Positions 32,748 through 44,844 of a stretch of 64,000 nucleotides of DNA are shown in pieces; the first letter of the stretch is position 1; every line of letters starts with the position of its first letter. The notes beneath the pieces were generated by a model. It was not told where the DNA came from and did no database searches. It was given only the letters and a program-made list of their open reading frames with translations. Origin of the DNA: Phialophora verrucosa (taxonomy: Eukaryota > Ascomycota > Eurotiomycetes > Chaetothyriales > Herpotrichiellaceae); NCBI GenBank assembly GCA_002099365.1, contig MSED01000014.1, forward strand, positions 1,736,001 through 1,800,000, read 5' to 3'. A program made the translations under genes and the position numbers.

Positions 32748-34568
32748 AACGGCTATGATAGCTTAGCGGCACGGCGTTTTTGACATGATAAAACTTCTAT
32801 CAAGCGATACCCACCATACAACACTGCCATCAAGAGGAGTTACGGTTGGAAGGATCTACAGTGCATCGGTATTTGGGGGTTGTGGATGGCGCTATTGGTT
32901 GTTTCTATACCTACCCGGTTCTTGTGAACCCATGACCAATTGACCATTGAACACTCGATGATTATTTGGGGGCGATCCAGCTAGATATTGGGGGCCATGC
33001 GGGTTCGCATATCAGACTTTTCCCAATAACCTCAGGTCCTGTACTCTATACGAGGTAGATGAACGTGTTTATCCGAACAAACAGGAACATCCGTCTCTTC
33101 CAATTCGTATGGCTCCGTTGCCCTGCGCAGACGACGCATGGTGGGGGGATGTATCTCACCATGGCTTGCCGATATTGTTGACCAGGGGAATTCCAAGGTC
33201 GAGGCTGGCTTGGATGCGCCTTTAGTGGGAGTTGGCGAGCTGCAAGATTTGGACGGGCTGGATCTGTGCATGCCACCTTTCGAGCCAAGGGTTAAATATA
33301 GGGCTTGACTGTTCGAATCGTCCATGGTTGGGCCTGTGAAGGAACGTTTCAGATCTCGCAACCCAGATCATTCCGGGTGACACGTATTGAGACAGACCTG
33401 GCACGTCTGAGAAGTCATGCGCCGCCCTTGTTATGGTTGCTGGCCTAGCCTTCGATCCGCCATTCCCGGGTCGGACTCCTAGGCAGAGCTTGGTACCTGG
33501 AGACTCAGCAGGGGTCAGGCTAATGTACTTGATACCGAAGGAAGCGAATCATTCCCTGTGGCAGATGAGCACTAACTAGGGTCTTAACTGGTTGCCTACG
33601 CGAACACCCGAGAAACCAAGCCAAAGAGAATAAGCAACTGACGTCTGATGGACAGGTCAACCACTTGCATTGCCACGGATGGAGGAGGAGAGAAGGCACC
33701 GGATCCCGACAGGAATCTCTTGACCTGCCCGCTAAAGCCAGTGCAAGAAAGGGCAGAGTGGCTTTGATGGTGGTGAGTCGTGGTGCGTGCATGGTTGTCG
33801 CTTACAGTCTTTTGTTGTGTACTGTGTACACTGGCGTCGGGGCGCTCACTCCAGCCACTAAAGCCTCGGGGCCACTGGAGGTACTAGAGCCAGTCTTAGG
33901 CTGCGCTGGGCCAAAGCCTACTGTACCTACCGTGCCTACAGCGGGCACTAGATGGTTAACTACTCGTACTTGGATATTTGGGCTGCACCACCCAACCCTC
34001 CTTCGAACCTTTAGACAAAACCGCAGTCCACCTCACATTCAGACACACACTCACGCCCAACACACGCCTGTTCTTTTCGCCCCTTGCTGCTCAGCGTCGC
34101 GTTGCACATTCGACTCGGCATTCTTCTCCTGTCCCTGCCCCTGTCACTGTCACTTCCCACTTTTTCCAGCAGCCTTCTCTGCGTCAACTGTCAGACACAC
34201 TCAGCAAAGGCCTGCGCCCACTGACAGCGACCAGGGACCAACTCTGAGCGGCGCCCTGCCCTTGCGCTTGGCCAGTCTTTCCTTCAGCTGATCCATCCTT
34301 CAGACTCACCTTGGACATACACACTCATTCTCCTCTAAAGTCGTCATCACCACCTCATCTACGCACTGGCGACACTTCGGTCGATTGTCTTCTAAAACCG
34401 CGTCAAGAAGCACCTGTGGCCCCAGCGACGCCGTCTTCCCCCTTCGAGAACCGCCAAGCTCAACGGAGTGATTGTACAAAGAGGCACGTCGACAGCACCA
34501 GTAGCGGTCCTCCCTGCTTTTGAACGGCGGTGAAGAGCGCAGCCGCGCCCAGTAGCGGTAGCCGCACT
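32748..34568. other. Intergenic interval and RhoGAP leader
   Basis: About 1.8 kb with no supported gene. A 109-codon minus-strand frame (33032-33361) is the only candidate and has no recognisable feature. From about 34020 to 34480 the plus strand is C/T-rich with ACACACACTC runs, typical of a fungal promoter and 5' leader. Confidence 0.45.
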
Positions 34569-37143
34569 ATGGCAACAGGAGGCGCTGGTACTGGGACCTC
34601 TCCACAACCCATTGTCCAACCTCTCCATCGCGCTGCTCCCGTGCCTCCCCCGTTGAACACAGTTTCTCCTCCATCGAGGCGAGAGTTGGCGTCATGGTGG
34701 AAAAAGTTCAGGAAGACAACGGAAAAAAACGAAGAGAAAGGTGAGAACGAACCGCGCAGGTTGGCTGCATGTCACTAACTCGTCACCAGTCGACGGTGGT
34801 CCGGGCATCTTCGGGGTCCCTCTGGCCGACAGCATCAGATACGCGAATGTGGCCATTTCATTACAGAATGATAATGGTGAGAGCTTCATCTACGGATACG
34901 TGCCGATCGTGGTGGCGAAATGCGGAGTGTTTCTCAAAGAGAAAGGTATGGTCCGTTCCAGTAGCACTAGACACAACTGACGGATTGTAGCCACCGACAT
35001 CGAAGGCATCTTCCGTCTGAGCGGATCCGCGAAAAGGATCAAGGAGTTGCAGACCATCTTCGACTCGCCAGACAGATATGGAAAAGGTCTGGACTGGACC
35101 GGCTACACCGTCCACGATGCGGCCAACATTCTTCGTCGGTATCTCAACCAGCTCCCCGAGCCCATTGTTCCTCTCGAGTTCTACGAGCGCTTTCGCGCGC
35201 CTCTTCGGTCGGCGATAGTAGCACCAGGGACCAACGGCGGCACCCAGACGCACGACATGAGTTACGACGAACACAGTGTCGCCGTCAGCGCATATCAGAA
35301 GCTGATTACAGAGCTGCCGCCTCTCAATCGCCAACTGCTTCTCTACCTACTCGATCTCCTCGCGGTCTTCGCTTCAAAGTCAGACCTGAACCGCATGACG
35401 GCCAACAACCTGGCCGCGATCTTTCAGCCTGGCATACTTTCGCACCCGTCGCACGACATGTCGCCGCAAGAGTATCGACTTAGCCAAGATGTGCTGATCT
35501 TCTTGATCGAGAACCAGGATAACTTTTTGATCGGCATGTCGGGCACCGCGCTTGATGAGAAGACCCAGAAGGATGTGGAAAGCGGCCCGCAATCTGTACG
35601 GTCATCTAAAGCTGTTGGGCGATCGGCATCAAACGCGAGTGCTGGTGCTGAAAGTCTTCGAAAGTATGGTGTTCGGCGCAATGTCTCAGTCTCATCTCGC
35701 GGTTCTCGGGAACGGGGGAGCCCGGGCGTTTCGAGCCCGGGAACACCATCAGGTGTCACCTCGTTCTCAGGAGGCGCAGGAATCGCACGAAGCAATACCG
35801 TTCCGTCCAAAAGATCTCCCGCCATTGCTCCCAACCGGTTTCAGAGAGTCAACGACTCCGGCGATTTGACCACTCCTCCAGTCGGCCCTACCCCCCAAGA
35901 GAATGCGGCTCCACCCACGACCCAAGAGACGGCTGGGTCCAAGTCATCCAGATCTGGATCTATCCAACCAGACGATGCTGACGGCAGAGCAATATCTGTA
36001 CCTGCACCTGCGCCGCCGGTCCAGGCACCCGGTCAGCCTCCGCAACAACAAGCCCAGCCTTTGCCGGCGGAGCAACCGGTGTCTAACCAGACCGGCCAGG
36101 CACCGGTCACGACTGCAGCTCCACCACCCGTCGCAACACGAGAGCGGAAAATCTCAAACCTGTTCCCCAAGTCGCCGATCTTTGGGCCCTCTGACCCCCA
36201 GGGGAGGCAACCCAGGAAGTTGCAAAAGAAGCAAAAGATTCCCGGAAGTGCCAACGACAGCGCTCAGAGCTCGATGAATTCACTCCATGGCGATGAAGCG
36301 GCGACATTCCACACCCCTCTTGTCTCACCCGATATTAATAGTGTTGGGCGACACGACCCATTGGCTGCGCCGCAAGGTCCCGCATTCACGAACACGGCCG
36401 CCACACCCATCAACGAGACACCAATTTCGAAGCAATTCCCGACTCCTACTCCTGCGACTGAGGGGCAGAATCACGCTTTGAAGCCTCCCTCGTCTCCCCC
36501 GGGGTCCACCCGTTCTCGGTCCTCCTTTACCGACCACTCAGATAACGACGTCGTGGATGATACCCTTGCTCAACCTGAGCGAGAGAAACGTCGTCATCGC
36601 TGGAGGTTCTCGTCGTCAGCGAAGAAGGGAGAGCACTCCCCACTTGCCCCCCCACCTCCTATTGGACAGAATCCCGGCGCCCGGGGAAGTAATAGTTCTC
36701 TCGGTAGTTCGAGTCGACCGCGGAAAAGCTTTACGGGTGATTCACAGCTGACACAGTCTTCGATCATGGACCCGAGCGTCAGTGGACAGCAGACTCTAGT
36801 GGGCCAGTCCAGCCAGGAGTCGGGTGACGCCAACAAGGACGTCAATGGGGAGACGGAGAAGAAAGGTTTGTTCGGAAAGTGGAAAGCCAAGATATCACAG
36901 ACCAGAGAGGAGAGGCAGGCCGAAAAAGATCGGGCAAAGAGTCCGCCACGGAGTGAGCAGGGTGCTTCCAGAAGCAGTCTCGCCGCAATTGCCCAGGAGC
37001 ACTTCTCACCGAGAGGACGGTCCTTCGACGGACCGCGTGATCAGGCGGCGCCGTCGACTTCGACGGGGAGACCAGTTGCGGACGGCTTGGGTCAAGCGGC
37101 GAAGGTGTCAATGGATCCGGGACAGAGGCCAACAGGAGTATAA
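34569..37143 (+). CDS. Sac7/Bag7-like RhoGAP, three exons
   Basis: GTPase-activating protein for a Rho-type GTPase, probably Rho1 in cell-wall and actin control by analogy with Sac7. Exons 34569-34740, 34790-34945 and 34991-37143 (49- and 45-nt introns) give 826 aa. The RhoGAP domain spans about 60-290. It starts IFGVPLADSIRYANVAISL, has IPVVVAKC-like YVPIVVAKCGVFLKEK, and the arginine finger in TDIEGIFRLSGSAKRI (about 113-125). Then come LPEPIVPLEFYERF and MTANNLAAIFQPGILSHP, followed by the domain end LSQDVLIFLIENQDNFL. The C-terminal 500 residues are Ser/Pro/Gln-rich and disordered, with basic patches (RKLQKKQK, KRRHRWRF) that may be phosphosites or membrane contacts. A FRKTTEKNEEK segment precedes the domain. 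Confidence 0.93.
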
Positions 37144-37935
37144 CGAGTTACGACAAGGACATTTTGAGCTAGCACGGATGTTGTGAGCTTTAGCATGGTG
37201 TTAAGGTGGTGGGATGACGCCGTCAAGTAGGCCCGCGACTGGGACAGAGCTTACAACTATCACCGCCGACGGGAACTTGAGAGACAAAAGGAAGAGCGAA
37301 ACAGTGCTGAAAAGCAGGAAGAACAGACAGGGGTCAAGCTCTGGGTCATGTCATTCCCTGGGACGAAACGGTTGGGTACATACAGTACAGTAGGGAAACG
37401 AACAAAAGTTTGGAATAGCATGAACATGGCGGAGCAGCGGCAATGTAAGCAGCGCCACGCACGAGGTATACATCCGCGCACGATTCATGGCTTCTCTCGC
37501 TTGGAGGTCGAACTTGATACTCTGAAACTGCCTCATGTACAGGGCGGACAAGACTGAGTACCAATCTACTATGTACTGTACGGAGGACTATGTACTATGT
37601 GACGGCCGCTACTATGTACTACTGTGTGATACCGAGTACCACGTACAGAGTGCGGGTTAGTAGACGGGATGAGACGCCCAAAACAGTTAGCGTCCATCTC
37701 TTTCACTGTAGCAGCAGCTCCACCCCAAATTTCAAAGCTTGACACCGAAACCGCCGTCCTCGTTTTTTTTCCTGCGCCAAAAAGTGCGGAGAAAGGCCCA
37801 AATTTTGAGCTCGATAGTAATAATCGAGTCGAGTCGAGTCGAGTCTGAGTCGAGCAATCACAACCCGTCGTCCACATCGTTGCATAACACTCCCTCCCAG
37901 GCCTCACTACTACACGGTCCTTTCCTTTTCCCACC
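37144..37935. other. Intergenic interval, NHP2 promoter
   Basis: No gene. Contains repeated TACTATGTACT words at about 37566-37625, an octo-T run near 37765 and a TCGAG repeat just upstream of NHP2. Confidence 0.45.
37824..37854. repeat. 5-bp TCGAG tandem repeat
   Basis: Four TCGAG units in a row, then TCTGAGTCGAG, some 80 bp upstream of the NHP2 start codon, in the probable 5' leader. Confidence 0.8.
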
Positions 37936-38978
37936 ATGGCGAAAGATCAATCCTCCGCGACGGGGAGCTCCAAGGCCTCAAAAGCCGCCGCCAAAGCAGC
38001 GGCCAAAGCGGAGCGCAAGGCGGCCAAACATGCTCGCAAGGTGGAGAAATTGGCCAAGAAGGGCGGCGTGACCAAGTCCAAGTCCAAGAAGGAGAAGGAG
38101 CGGGAGGGTACCAGCAAGAAGGATCTGGAGAAGAAGAAGGCGCGGGCGGAGAGGGCGTTGGATGAGATCGAGGGGGCCAAGAACGTCGACGACGATGACG
38201 AGGAGAGCGAGGAGGGCGAGGCCGAAGCTTCAAGCGGAGAGGAAGAGGATACGAAAATGAATGGTGCGGCGGAGGACTCTGAAGGGGACGACGAAGAGGG
38301 AGAAGCTGAGGCCCAGCCCGAGAAGGCGAGCAAAAAGGAGGGCCAAGGTCCTGCTGCCGCGAGGCCTGTGGGCGCGCTCGTCCCGTTCGCGAACCCGCTG
38401 GCTGATGAGAAGGTCGCGAAGAAGGTGTTCAAGGGCGTCAAGAAAGGTACGTATTGCTCGCGCGTTCGTGCGTGAGCCACTGCTGGTTCTGGTTTCGTCT
38501 TTGCGACTTCTCCCCGTCTCCTGTTTGAGCGGAGCATCCGGTTTGCGGAAAGGCTAACCTTGGTGTTTGTTCTCCTGCAGCCGCCGCGCACCGCACCCTC
38601 AAACGCGGCGTCAAGGAAGTGGTCAAGGCGCTGCGCAAGTCCCCTTCCACTTCCTCCTCCGCTCAGGGCAACGAGTCCCTCCCCGTCGGCATCGTCATCC
38701 TCGCCGCGGACATCTCGCCCATGGACGTGATCAGCCATATCCCCGTGCTGGCCGAGGATCATCAGATTCCCTACATCTACGTGACCAGCCGGGCGGAGCT
38801 GGGCATTGCAGGCATGACGAAACGGCCGACCAGTGTCGTCATGGTGAGTCGGGATGTGGGCAAGAAAGCAGCAGACAAGAAGGAAAAGGACGCGGACACG
38901 GACACGGAGCCTTGGGTGGAGACTTACAAGGGGCTCGTCAAGGTCGTGGAGCGGGAGGGCCGCCATGTCAAGGTCTGA
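37936..38978 (+). CDS. NHP2: H/ACA snoRNP protein Nhp2 with long charged N-terminus
   Basis: Core protein of H/ACA small nucleolar ribonucleoproteins that guide pseudouridylation of rRNA and snRNA in the nucleolus. Exons 37936-38446 and 38581-38978 give 302 aa; the 134-nt intron has GTACGT, a GCTAAC branch-like site and TCCTGCAG. The L7Ae/Nhp2 fold covers about 150-290: ANPLADEKVAKKVFKGVKKA, LKRGVKEVVKALRK, GIVILAADISPMDVISHIP, IPYIYVTSRAELG and RPTSVVMV. About 145 residues before it are a Lys/Ala-rich nuclear-type segment, then an acidic Asp/Glu/Ser tract. Yeast Nhp2 is about half this length, so the extension is notable. A short Lys/Asp linker interrupts the domain end. Confidence 0.93.
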
Positions 38979-39475
38979 TTTGAGGTTTGAGGTTTTGACG
39001 GGCCCAAAGTAACAAAGGCAAGTCCCTCGGGCGTGGGATTTCCCCTTCGAGCTGTGTCGTCGTCACGTTCGAGAAGGAGACGAGGGTGTCCTTTGAGCTG
39101 GGAGGGGCCCGACCGGACTGGACGTTACGTGCGTGCCACTGCAATTGCCGCTTCCTTCACCACTGCCATTTGCCATTGCCACCGCCATTGTCATTCCTGG
39201 GATCTGGTCACAACAGCCACGGCACCATTGGAGCGTTGAAAGGCCGACAAGTCAAAACTCAAGTTCCAGTTCCAGTTCAGTCCAGGCTCAAGACCAGTCA
39301 GGCCAGAGGCCGGTGCCAAGGCAGTGAGGACCGCTGGTGCAAGAGGACCGAAATTCACTCACTTAGGGGAGCCGAGTCATGACGAGGCAGCGAATAATCC
39401 GGCACGTGGGACACGGGACACAGGACACTCGATTCCCTGCTCTCGCAAGTCGCCTATTGTATATTGTACTGGAGG

Positions 39476-39501
39476 TCTCTCTCTATCTCTCTCTCTCTCT
39501 C
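39476..39501. repeat. CT dinucleotide microsatellite
   Basis: A run of TC units broken once by an A (CTCTCTATCTCT), in the intergenic space downstream of NHP2. Confidence 0.9.
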
Positions 39502-39695
39502 GGGATGCATGTACGGGAGGTGGCCCCCAAAAGAGCGTACATGCATATTCCCATGCATCCATCCGTACCAACAGGGCACATAGGCGTCAGGCAGGCTGGG
39601 AAGGAATATCTGTCAGTACGAGTTTTTCAGTGCGATGAGATGGGAATGCAATTGCAGTCCGGACTGCAGTTCTGCCAGGTAGTTACGTCGAGGCG

Positions 39696-39725
39696 GGCAG
39701 GCAGGCAGGCAGACAGACAGACAGG
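39696..39725. repeat. 4-bp repeat, GGCA units passing into GACA units
   Basis: Four GGCA/CAGG units followed by four CAGA units. The change of unit partway through suggests a point mutation spread by slippage. Confidence 0.85.
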
Positions 39726-40448
39726 GCGGATAGAGACAGTCAAACAAGCACTCAATCACGCAATATTTCACCCTTTCCATCGTAACATACCTAGTGAAAT
39801 CAAACACTTCACTTGGCGTGCTTCCATCAACACCTCGGGACACCTCAGTATGTATACCATCAGATTCTTCCAGCATGGATGGGTGTGCACATGTGCATAT
39901 CTACGTATATATACATTACATCCAACCTAGATGGCATGCATGGCTTACATCTGCCTGACAAGGAACCGAATCTCTCCTGTGGCCGTGAGGCTACTGATGA
40001 TGTACCATTAGCACAACACGACTTTTAGAATGCCCGACGCACGACATATGCTTTTCCATGGTCCTGCATGTATGTGTTCATTCAGTCATTCGTTCACGCG
40101 TCCGCTGGCTCATCGACCCTGTCATTGAATTTTCATCATTGTTAGAATCGTCGTCGTACTGTAGAGTGTGGCTCTGCGAGGTCTTATCGTACATAGTCTC
40201 GTGTCGTTTCGTGTCTTCGTTAGGGACCAGGCGTTCAGTCATTCGGTGTGACACGCATTCAAATTTCGTGCCGTTCTTCACAAAGGTTATTTGTTGGTCT
40301 GTGCTAGTAGTTCGGGCCATATTAGATATCCACTGAGGCAGTCAAGTCTGCCCTCGTCTGACGGTTCAACTCGAACGGCGTGCCTTACAGCGTCGAATGC
40401 ATGCAGACGGAGAGACTGCGTTCGTACGAGTACTGGGCACCGCCGATG

Positions 40449-43240
40449 CTATACTGTTTCCTTGGGGCTTCCTGGCTGCGATGACTTCGGTGACGGCATA
40501 GCCGAAGATAATCGACTGCCAAGTCTGCCGAAGAGCGACCTTGCGCCACTCCCACTCAACGGGCTGAGACTCCTTTCTCGTCGCGAACTCGGCAGCCGTA
40601 GTAGACCATTCTGTGGAGGCGACGGCAAGGGTGATCCATCCGGCCTAGTGAGAACAACTGCCGGCAGAGCAGGGCTCTCGGTCGGGGAGATGGGGGAATT
40701 ATCCAAATTGGACTTTTCAAAATCCCCGACCGTCGTCACCTGTGATTCTCCCGTGCGCCATCTCGACGGGCTTGAGAATGGCTCTGCAAACTTTATGGTG
40801 CTGGACCGCTGACGGGCTCCTGACAAGCCGTTCGGCCCTTCTGGGAATGTAGACAACCTAGGCGGCATCCGGGTCGCTGCTTGCGAAGGGTGTCTTCCCG
40901 CCGTGCCGTGCAGATGATTGGTGATGGTCTGGGACATTCTTCGTGTAGCTTGCATGAAACCTTGTGATCCGCGCAGTGTGGGCTCCTGAGTCAAGTCCTG
41001 CGACAACCTCGCCTCCAAACTGGCAAAAGTGGCGGACTTGTGCATCTCTTGATCGACTTCCAGATGAGGCATCTTGTGCTCGAGGATCTTCTCCCTGAGC
41101 TTCTCGGACCTCTTTGGTGCTGGGATTGCGGTAATGCGGGTGAAGAACAGACCGACGTTGGCCATCAGCATTCTGAAGGTGTCGGGATTGTTGACGATGA
41201 GGATCAGGAGGTACGTGGGTACGCATATTCCCACTGTAGTCAGCGCGAATGGTAGAAACCCGTCCTCGGGAGGCATGTTCGTCACTGTAGCCATGTCAGT
41301 ATCTGTGGGGTTGGCATAACATCAACGGGGACGACGTACTTCCATAGATACCTGTGACATAGCTCAATGGAAGGTAGAACAGTGTGACCAGTGTCAATAG
41401 CCGGATGTTATACCCTTGTTCGACCGTGATCTTCGCCATGCTGACAGCCTCTCTGCTTTCAAGGACCGAGGTCCCAGAAAACAGCCACTCACGAAGATTC
41501 TTGATCTGCTTTTGCTGGTCCTGAAATGTCCTGTAGACCTCTTCCAGTTGAGAGATTTCCTTTTCAAACTGTCTCCGGGTATGAACCAACTTCTTCCTCC
41601 AGTTGTTGTACCGCGGCGATTGGTCCTTAGTGCCAGGGAAAAGGGTCTTGTGTTCCCCGGTCCAGAACTCATCTGTGAAGGTGTCTTTGTAGGTTGCGAT
41701 GATGTCCTTGATTTCGTTGCTTAACAGTCCCAGTGTTTGTGAGGCCCAGAAGTAGCGTCGGGAATAGGTGAATCTGTTGTTCTCGAAGAGCAGTTCGTCC
41801 CGCAAAGCACTGTCGAAGATGGACCTATTTGGCGGCGTTGCCAGCGCTTGAATCTCTTTACGCACCACCTTGAACCGCTTGATCGCATCTCTATACTCGG
41901 ACAAGAGGGTGGCCAGGAACGCATCGGGTCCGTTACAGTAGTGATGGTTGTGGTCATGCGCGTCCACACTCGAGTTCCAGTCTGGAAAACACTGTATTGA
42001 TAGCACATGCCATGGTGCAAACGGGTCGTAGACGTTCCCCAGCACCGACTTGTTCTTTCTGGAATTGCGCCGCAGCGTATAAGCGGGATTCCCTGCCAGC
42101 GACAGGCCGACGACGGAAGAGCACCTGCGTGTATCTGTTAGTCTGTGTCAATTCGGGGAGCCCAATATTCGAAAATACTCACGTCGTCAGAGGGATGTGG
42201 TCCTCGACAGATTCCAGGTCGTCATCGTGGCTCTGCCAGTGGAGTGGAGCGCGTCCGTCTCCCACAACAGTGTGATACTTGAAGACAAATACAATAGACC
42301 GCTGCCGGCGCTGATCCGGTTTTAGGTAGCCCTTGGTCATTGCTTTACTCGGGGTATGATCATCGATCAGAATTTTATAGATCGAGTCCATGTCGAAGTG
42401 TGCGTTCATAGTTAGGTGCAGTGCGGCGAATAGGCTCGACGCGGGCTCTCTCACAATGATGATACGGCCCACGGCCTGTTTCCTCGAGACATTGCTGTTG
42501 ATACTCTTTAACGCTTCCCACGCGGCTAGCGGGCCTTCGTCCGAATCGCCCCTTGACAGACGTACAGGTGCACCGTCAGTGCCAACGTGGTAGATGTCGG
42601 CATGTTGATGATTGGCATCTGTCTGATGATGCCTGTCCTTGACGAAAATTCCAACCGAAAGCAGGTCGATATTTTGTAGGAGGTCTCGGAGGATGAAGTT
42701 GCTGTATTTATCCCATCGGTGTGTCTTCAAATGCTCAATCAAGTCACTCTCGGAAAAGTCTTGTGGTGGCAATGTGTCCTGGGCGAAGAATGATTCGTCG
42801 TCATCACTCTCAGAACTACCGTCTCCGGTGTATATCGAGTCCTTGGGTTGGCGGGACTGGCTGTGTTGCTCGAGGACGTGGCTGCTCAGCGCCGAATAAC
42901 TGGTCAGGCTAGTCGTCCGTCTTTTTGGTTGTTGAGGCCGTCGAGTAGCGTCAGGACTTGGAAGAGAGGACGTCGAAGCAGCAGAAGGGACAGATGTGTC
43001 GGCATGGCGAGGATCGATCCGGTCCGGCTGTGAGTTGAAGGCTTGACTTAGAGTGTCGAAGAGCTTGTCGAAAATCTTGCGGTCCGCTTCGAGTTGCTGG
43101 ATCAATTGAAGCACTCGTTCATCATTCTCGACGGCCATTTGAGAAGAGGGCTGTCGAGGAAAGTAGCCATCGACAAACCGAGGTGGAGACAGAGGCGAAG
43201 GAGACCTTGAAGATGGGAGATCCAGGCCGTCAGGCGTCAT
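40449..43240 (-). CDS. CorA-like Mg2+/divalent cation transporter, three exons
   Basis: Membrane transporter of the CorA superfamily. Exons 42183-43240, 41340-42124 and 40449-41284 (58- and 55-nt introns) give 892 aa. The long N-terminus is Ser/Pro/Gln-rich, then a soluble domain (DLLQNIDLLSVGIFVKDR, VGRIIIVREPASSLFAALHL, PFAPWHVLSIQCFPDW), then a long helix with coiled-coil character (KLVHTRRQFEKEISQLEEVY...). TM1 (NIRLLTLVTLFYLPLSYVTG) leads to the pore motif, here YGMTNMPPEDGF at about 613 rather than classical YGMNF. TM2 is GFLPFALTTVGICVPTYLLI. Intron 2 splits the Met of that motif. The C-terminal 240 residues are cytosolic, basic and Ser/Pro-rich. Ion specificity cannot be read from sequence. 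Confidence 0.9.
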
Positions 43241-44331
43241 TTTATGGCGGTAAAGAAATGCACAGCGAGGCTCCAGCCGAGAAGGCGGGCGCCCGTAGCC
43301 TCATTGCTACTGCATCAGCACATCCTAGTGGAGGCTCATCTGGCACTTCTGAGGGGGCTGAAACGCTGGAGAAAGACTGACAAGCTCCAGTCACGCGGTC
43401 TGGTGCCGAGAAGGCTCCATAGTCATGTACGCAAGTGGGGAGCCTGAAGCTTCGCGAAAAGGCGTGATGAGGACGCAGCAAGTACGAGTAAAGTGAGGCG
43501 GAGACTCGGGTCTGGGAGCAGATTCACAGAAGAACACCCACAAGCCCAGCCAAGGACAAGACAACACATAAGACACAAGAGGTCCTTGTGAAGGCCTGTG
43601 AGGGTACGAGTAGGTGGAGGTGGAGGGCATCTAGAGGGTGAGAGCTGAACGCCATGACGCAGTCGGATGCATTTGGCCGCTGCAACCTGATGCACTTGCT
43701 ATTGGACAATGCGAAAGGTGGCGACGTAGTAAACAAAATGTGAACATTTGGTCCCTCCTCAATTCCTCAACTCCCCAACCTCGGCAGCTTCACTCCGACC
43801 GCATGAGCCAAAAGACAAATATGAAGGCGGAGGTGCCGTGAGCCGTCTTACAATCTCTGGTGACATTCGAAGTTCGGAGGGGCCCGGCAAACGAGAAAGG
43901 AGGGTTGAGGCAGTAATCCTGCTGTAGAAGGTCCGTGTGCGGAGAGGATATTGTCATTCAGGCTATCGATTCTTTCAAGCATTGACGACCGCGAGAAACC
44001 AGTCTTAAAGGGTCGGAAAGCAGGAGTGAATGCTTCTTCGATACCAAAGGGTATTGTTAGGCTGATGTAGCGCAGCATGATTTATATTGGCTGAAGCGAG
44101 TCGAGGTGTTCGTATGAGACAGAGGTTCCCCGGTTCACAAAAGAGTACGGTAGATATTGCATACATTGCTCGCGAACATCAGGAGCTGAGTTTTCGATGA
44201 CGATAAAAATACATAATACAGCACCGCACCATCGCCATCACCTCACCCTCACTTCATTCCTCTTCCTCTACTCTTCCGCTCACCCAGCCAAGCCTATGTA
44301 GTCCACCCATCTTCCATCTTCCTTTCACCTC
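43241..44331. other. Intergenic interval, CorA-like gene promoter
   Basis: No gene is clearly supported. A 76-codon minus-strand frame (43848-44078) has fair composition but no recognisable feature. Short minus-strand frames at 43391-43736 are probably upstream leader of the CorA-like gene. Confidence 0.45.
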
Positions 44332-44844
44332 TCAGGCCCAAAAACACACAATCCCCAGCGCGAGGATCGGCACCGCCATGACAAGATGCCCCAACCCAGC
44401 CTTCCTAGCCACCTGGCGTGCTTCTTGATCCGTACTTTCCCCCTCCGCAAACCTTGACACAATCACCCCATCCCCCGCCCCAATGATAGTACCAGTCAAG
44501 AAGATCACCCCCAAGCAGCGCTGGGCCGCGAGCCGCGCCACCGGCGAGGCCACGCACAGCGGACTGAACCGCCAGAATGCCGTGATCCCGACGATGGACA
44601 GCCCGCCCGCGAAGTTGCGGAGGCCGCGCGCGTAACTCTGCGCCGCTTGCCATGTTGGGAGGTCCTTGGTCGAGGATTCAGATATAGACCGCGGGATCGG
44701 CAGGCCGAACACTGTCTCCGCGTCGCTGGGGAATGTGAGACTATACAACCCGTTCAAGATGCCCATGGAGCCCATTGTGGCGGCGAGGATGGGGAGGGCG
44801 GAGGAACGGAGCGTCGACATGGACGAGGACGTGGAAGTAGACAT
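44332..44844 (-). CDS. DUF4267 family membrane protein
   Basis: Intronless, 170 aa. It matches the DUF4267 family of small fungal membrane proteins of unknown function. About four hydrophobic helices can be seen: ALPILAATMGSMGILNGLYS (residues 16-35), ARGLRNFAGGLSIVGITAFW (72-91), AAQRCLGVIFLTGTIIGAGD (105-124) and GHLVMAVPILALGIVCFWA at the very end. The segment between helices 1 and 2 contains FGLPIPRS, typical of the family. The first 15 residues are nearly all Ser/Thr/Met; a second Met at residue 9 may be the true start. Nearby ORFs in other frames are shadows. Confidence 0.82.
   Translation of the reverse strand: MSTSTSSSMSTLRSSALPILAATMGSMGILNGLYSLTFPSDAETVFGLPIPRSISESSTKDLPTWQAAQSYARGLRNFAGGLSIVGITAFWRFSPLCVASPVARLAAQRCLGVIFLTGTIIGAGDGVIVSRFAEGESTDQEARQVARKAGLGHLVMAVPILALGIVCFWA

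Larger units (their letters stand above)
38979..40448. other. Intergenic interval with microsatellites
   Basis: About 1.5 kb with no supported gene. It holds a CT repeat and a CAGG/CAGA repeat (listed separately) and repeated GCATGCATG-type words near 39500-39560 and 39930. This is the shared 3' flank of NHP2 and the CorA-like gene, which are convergent. Confidence 0.5.
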
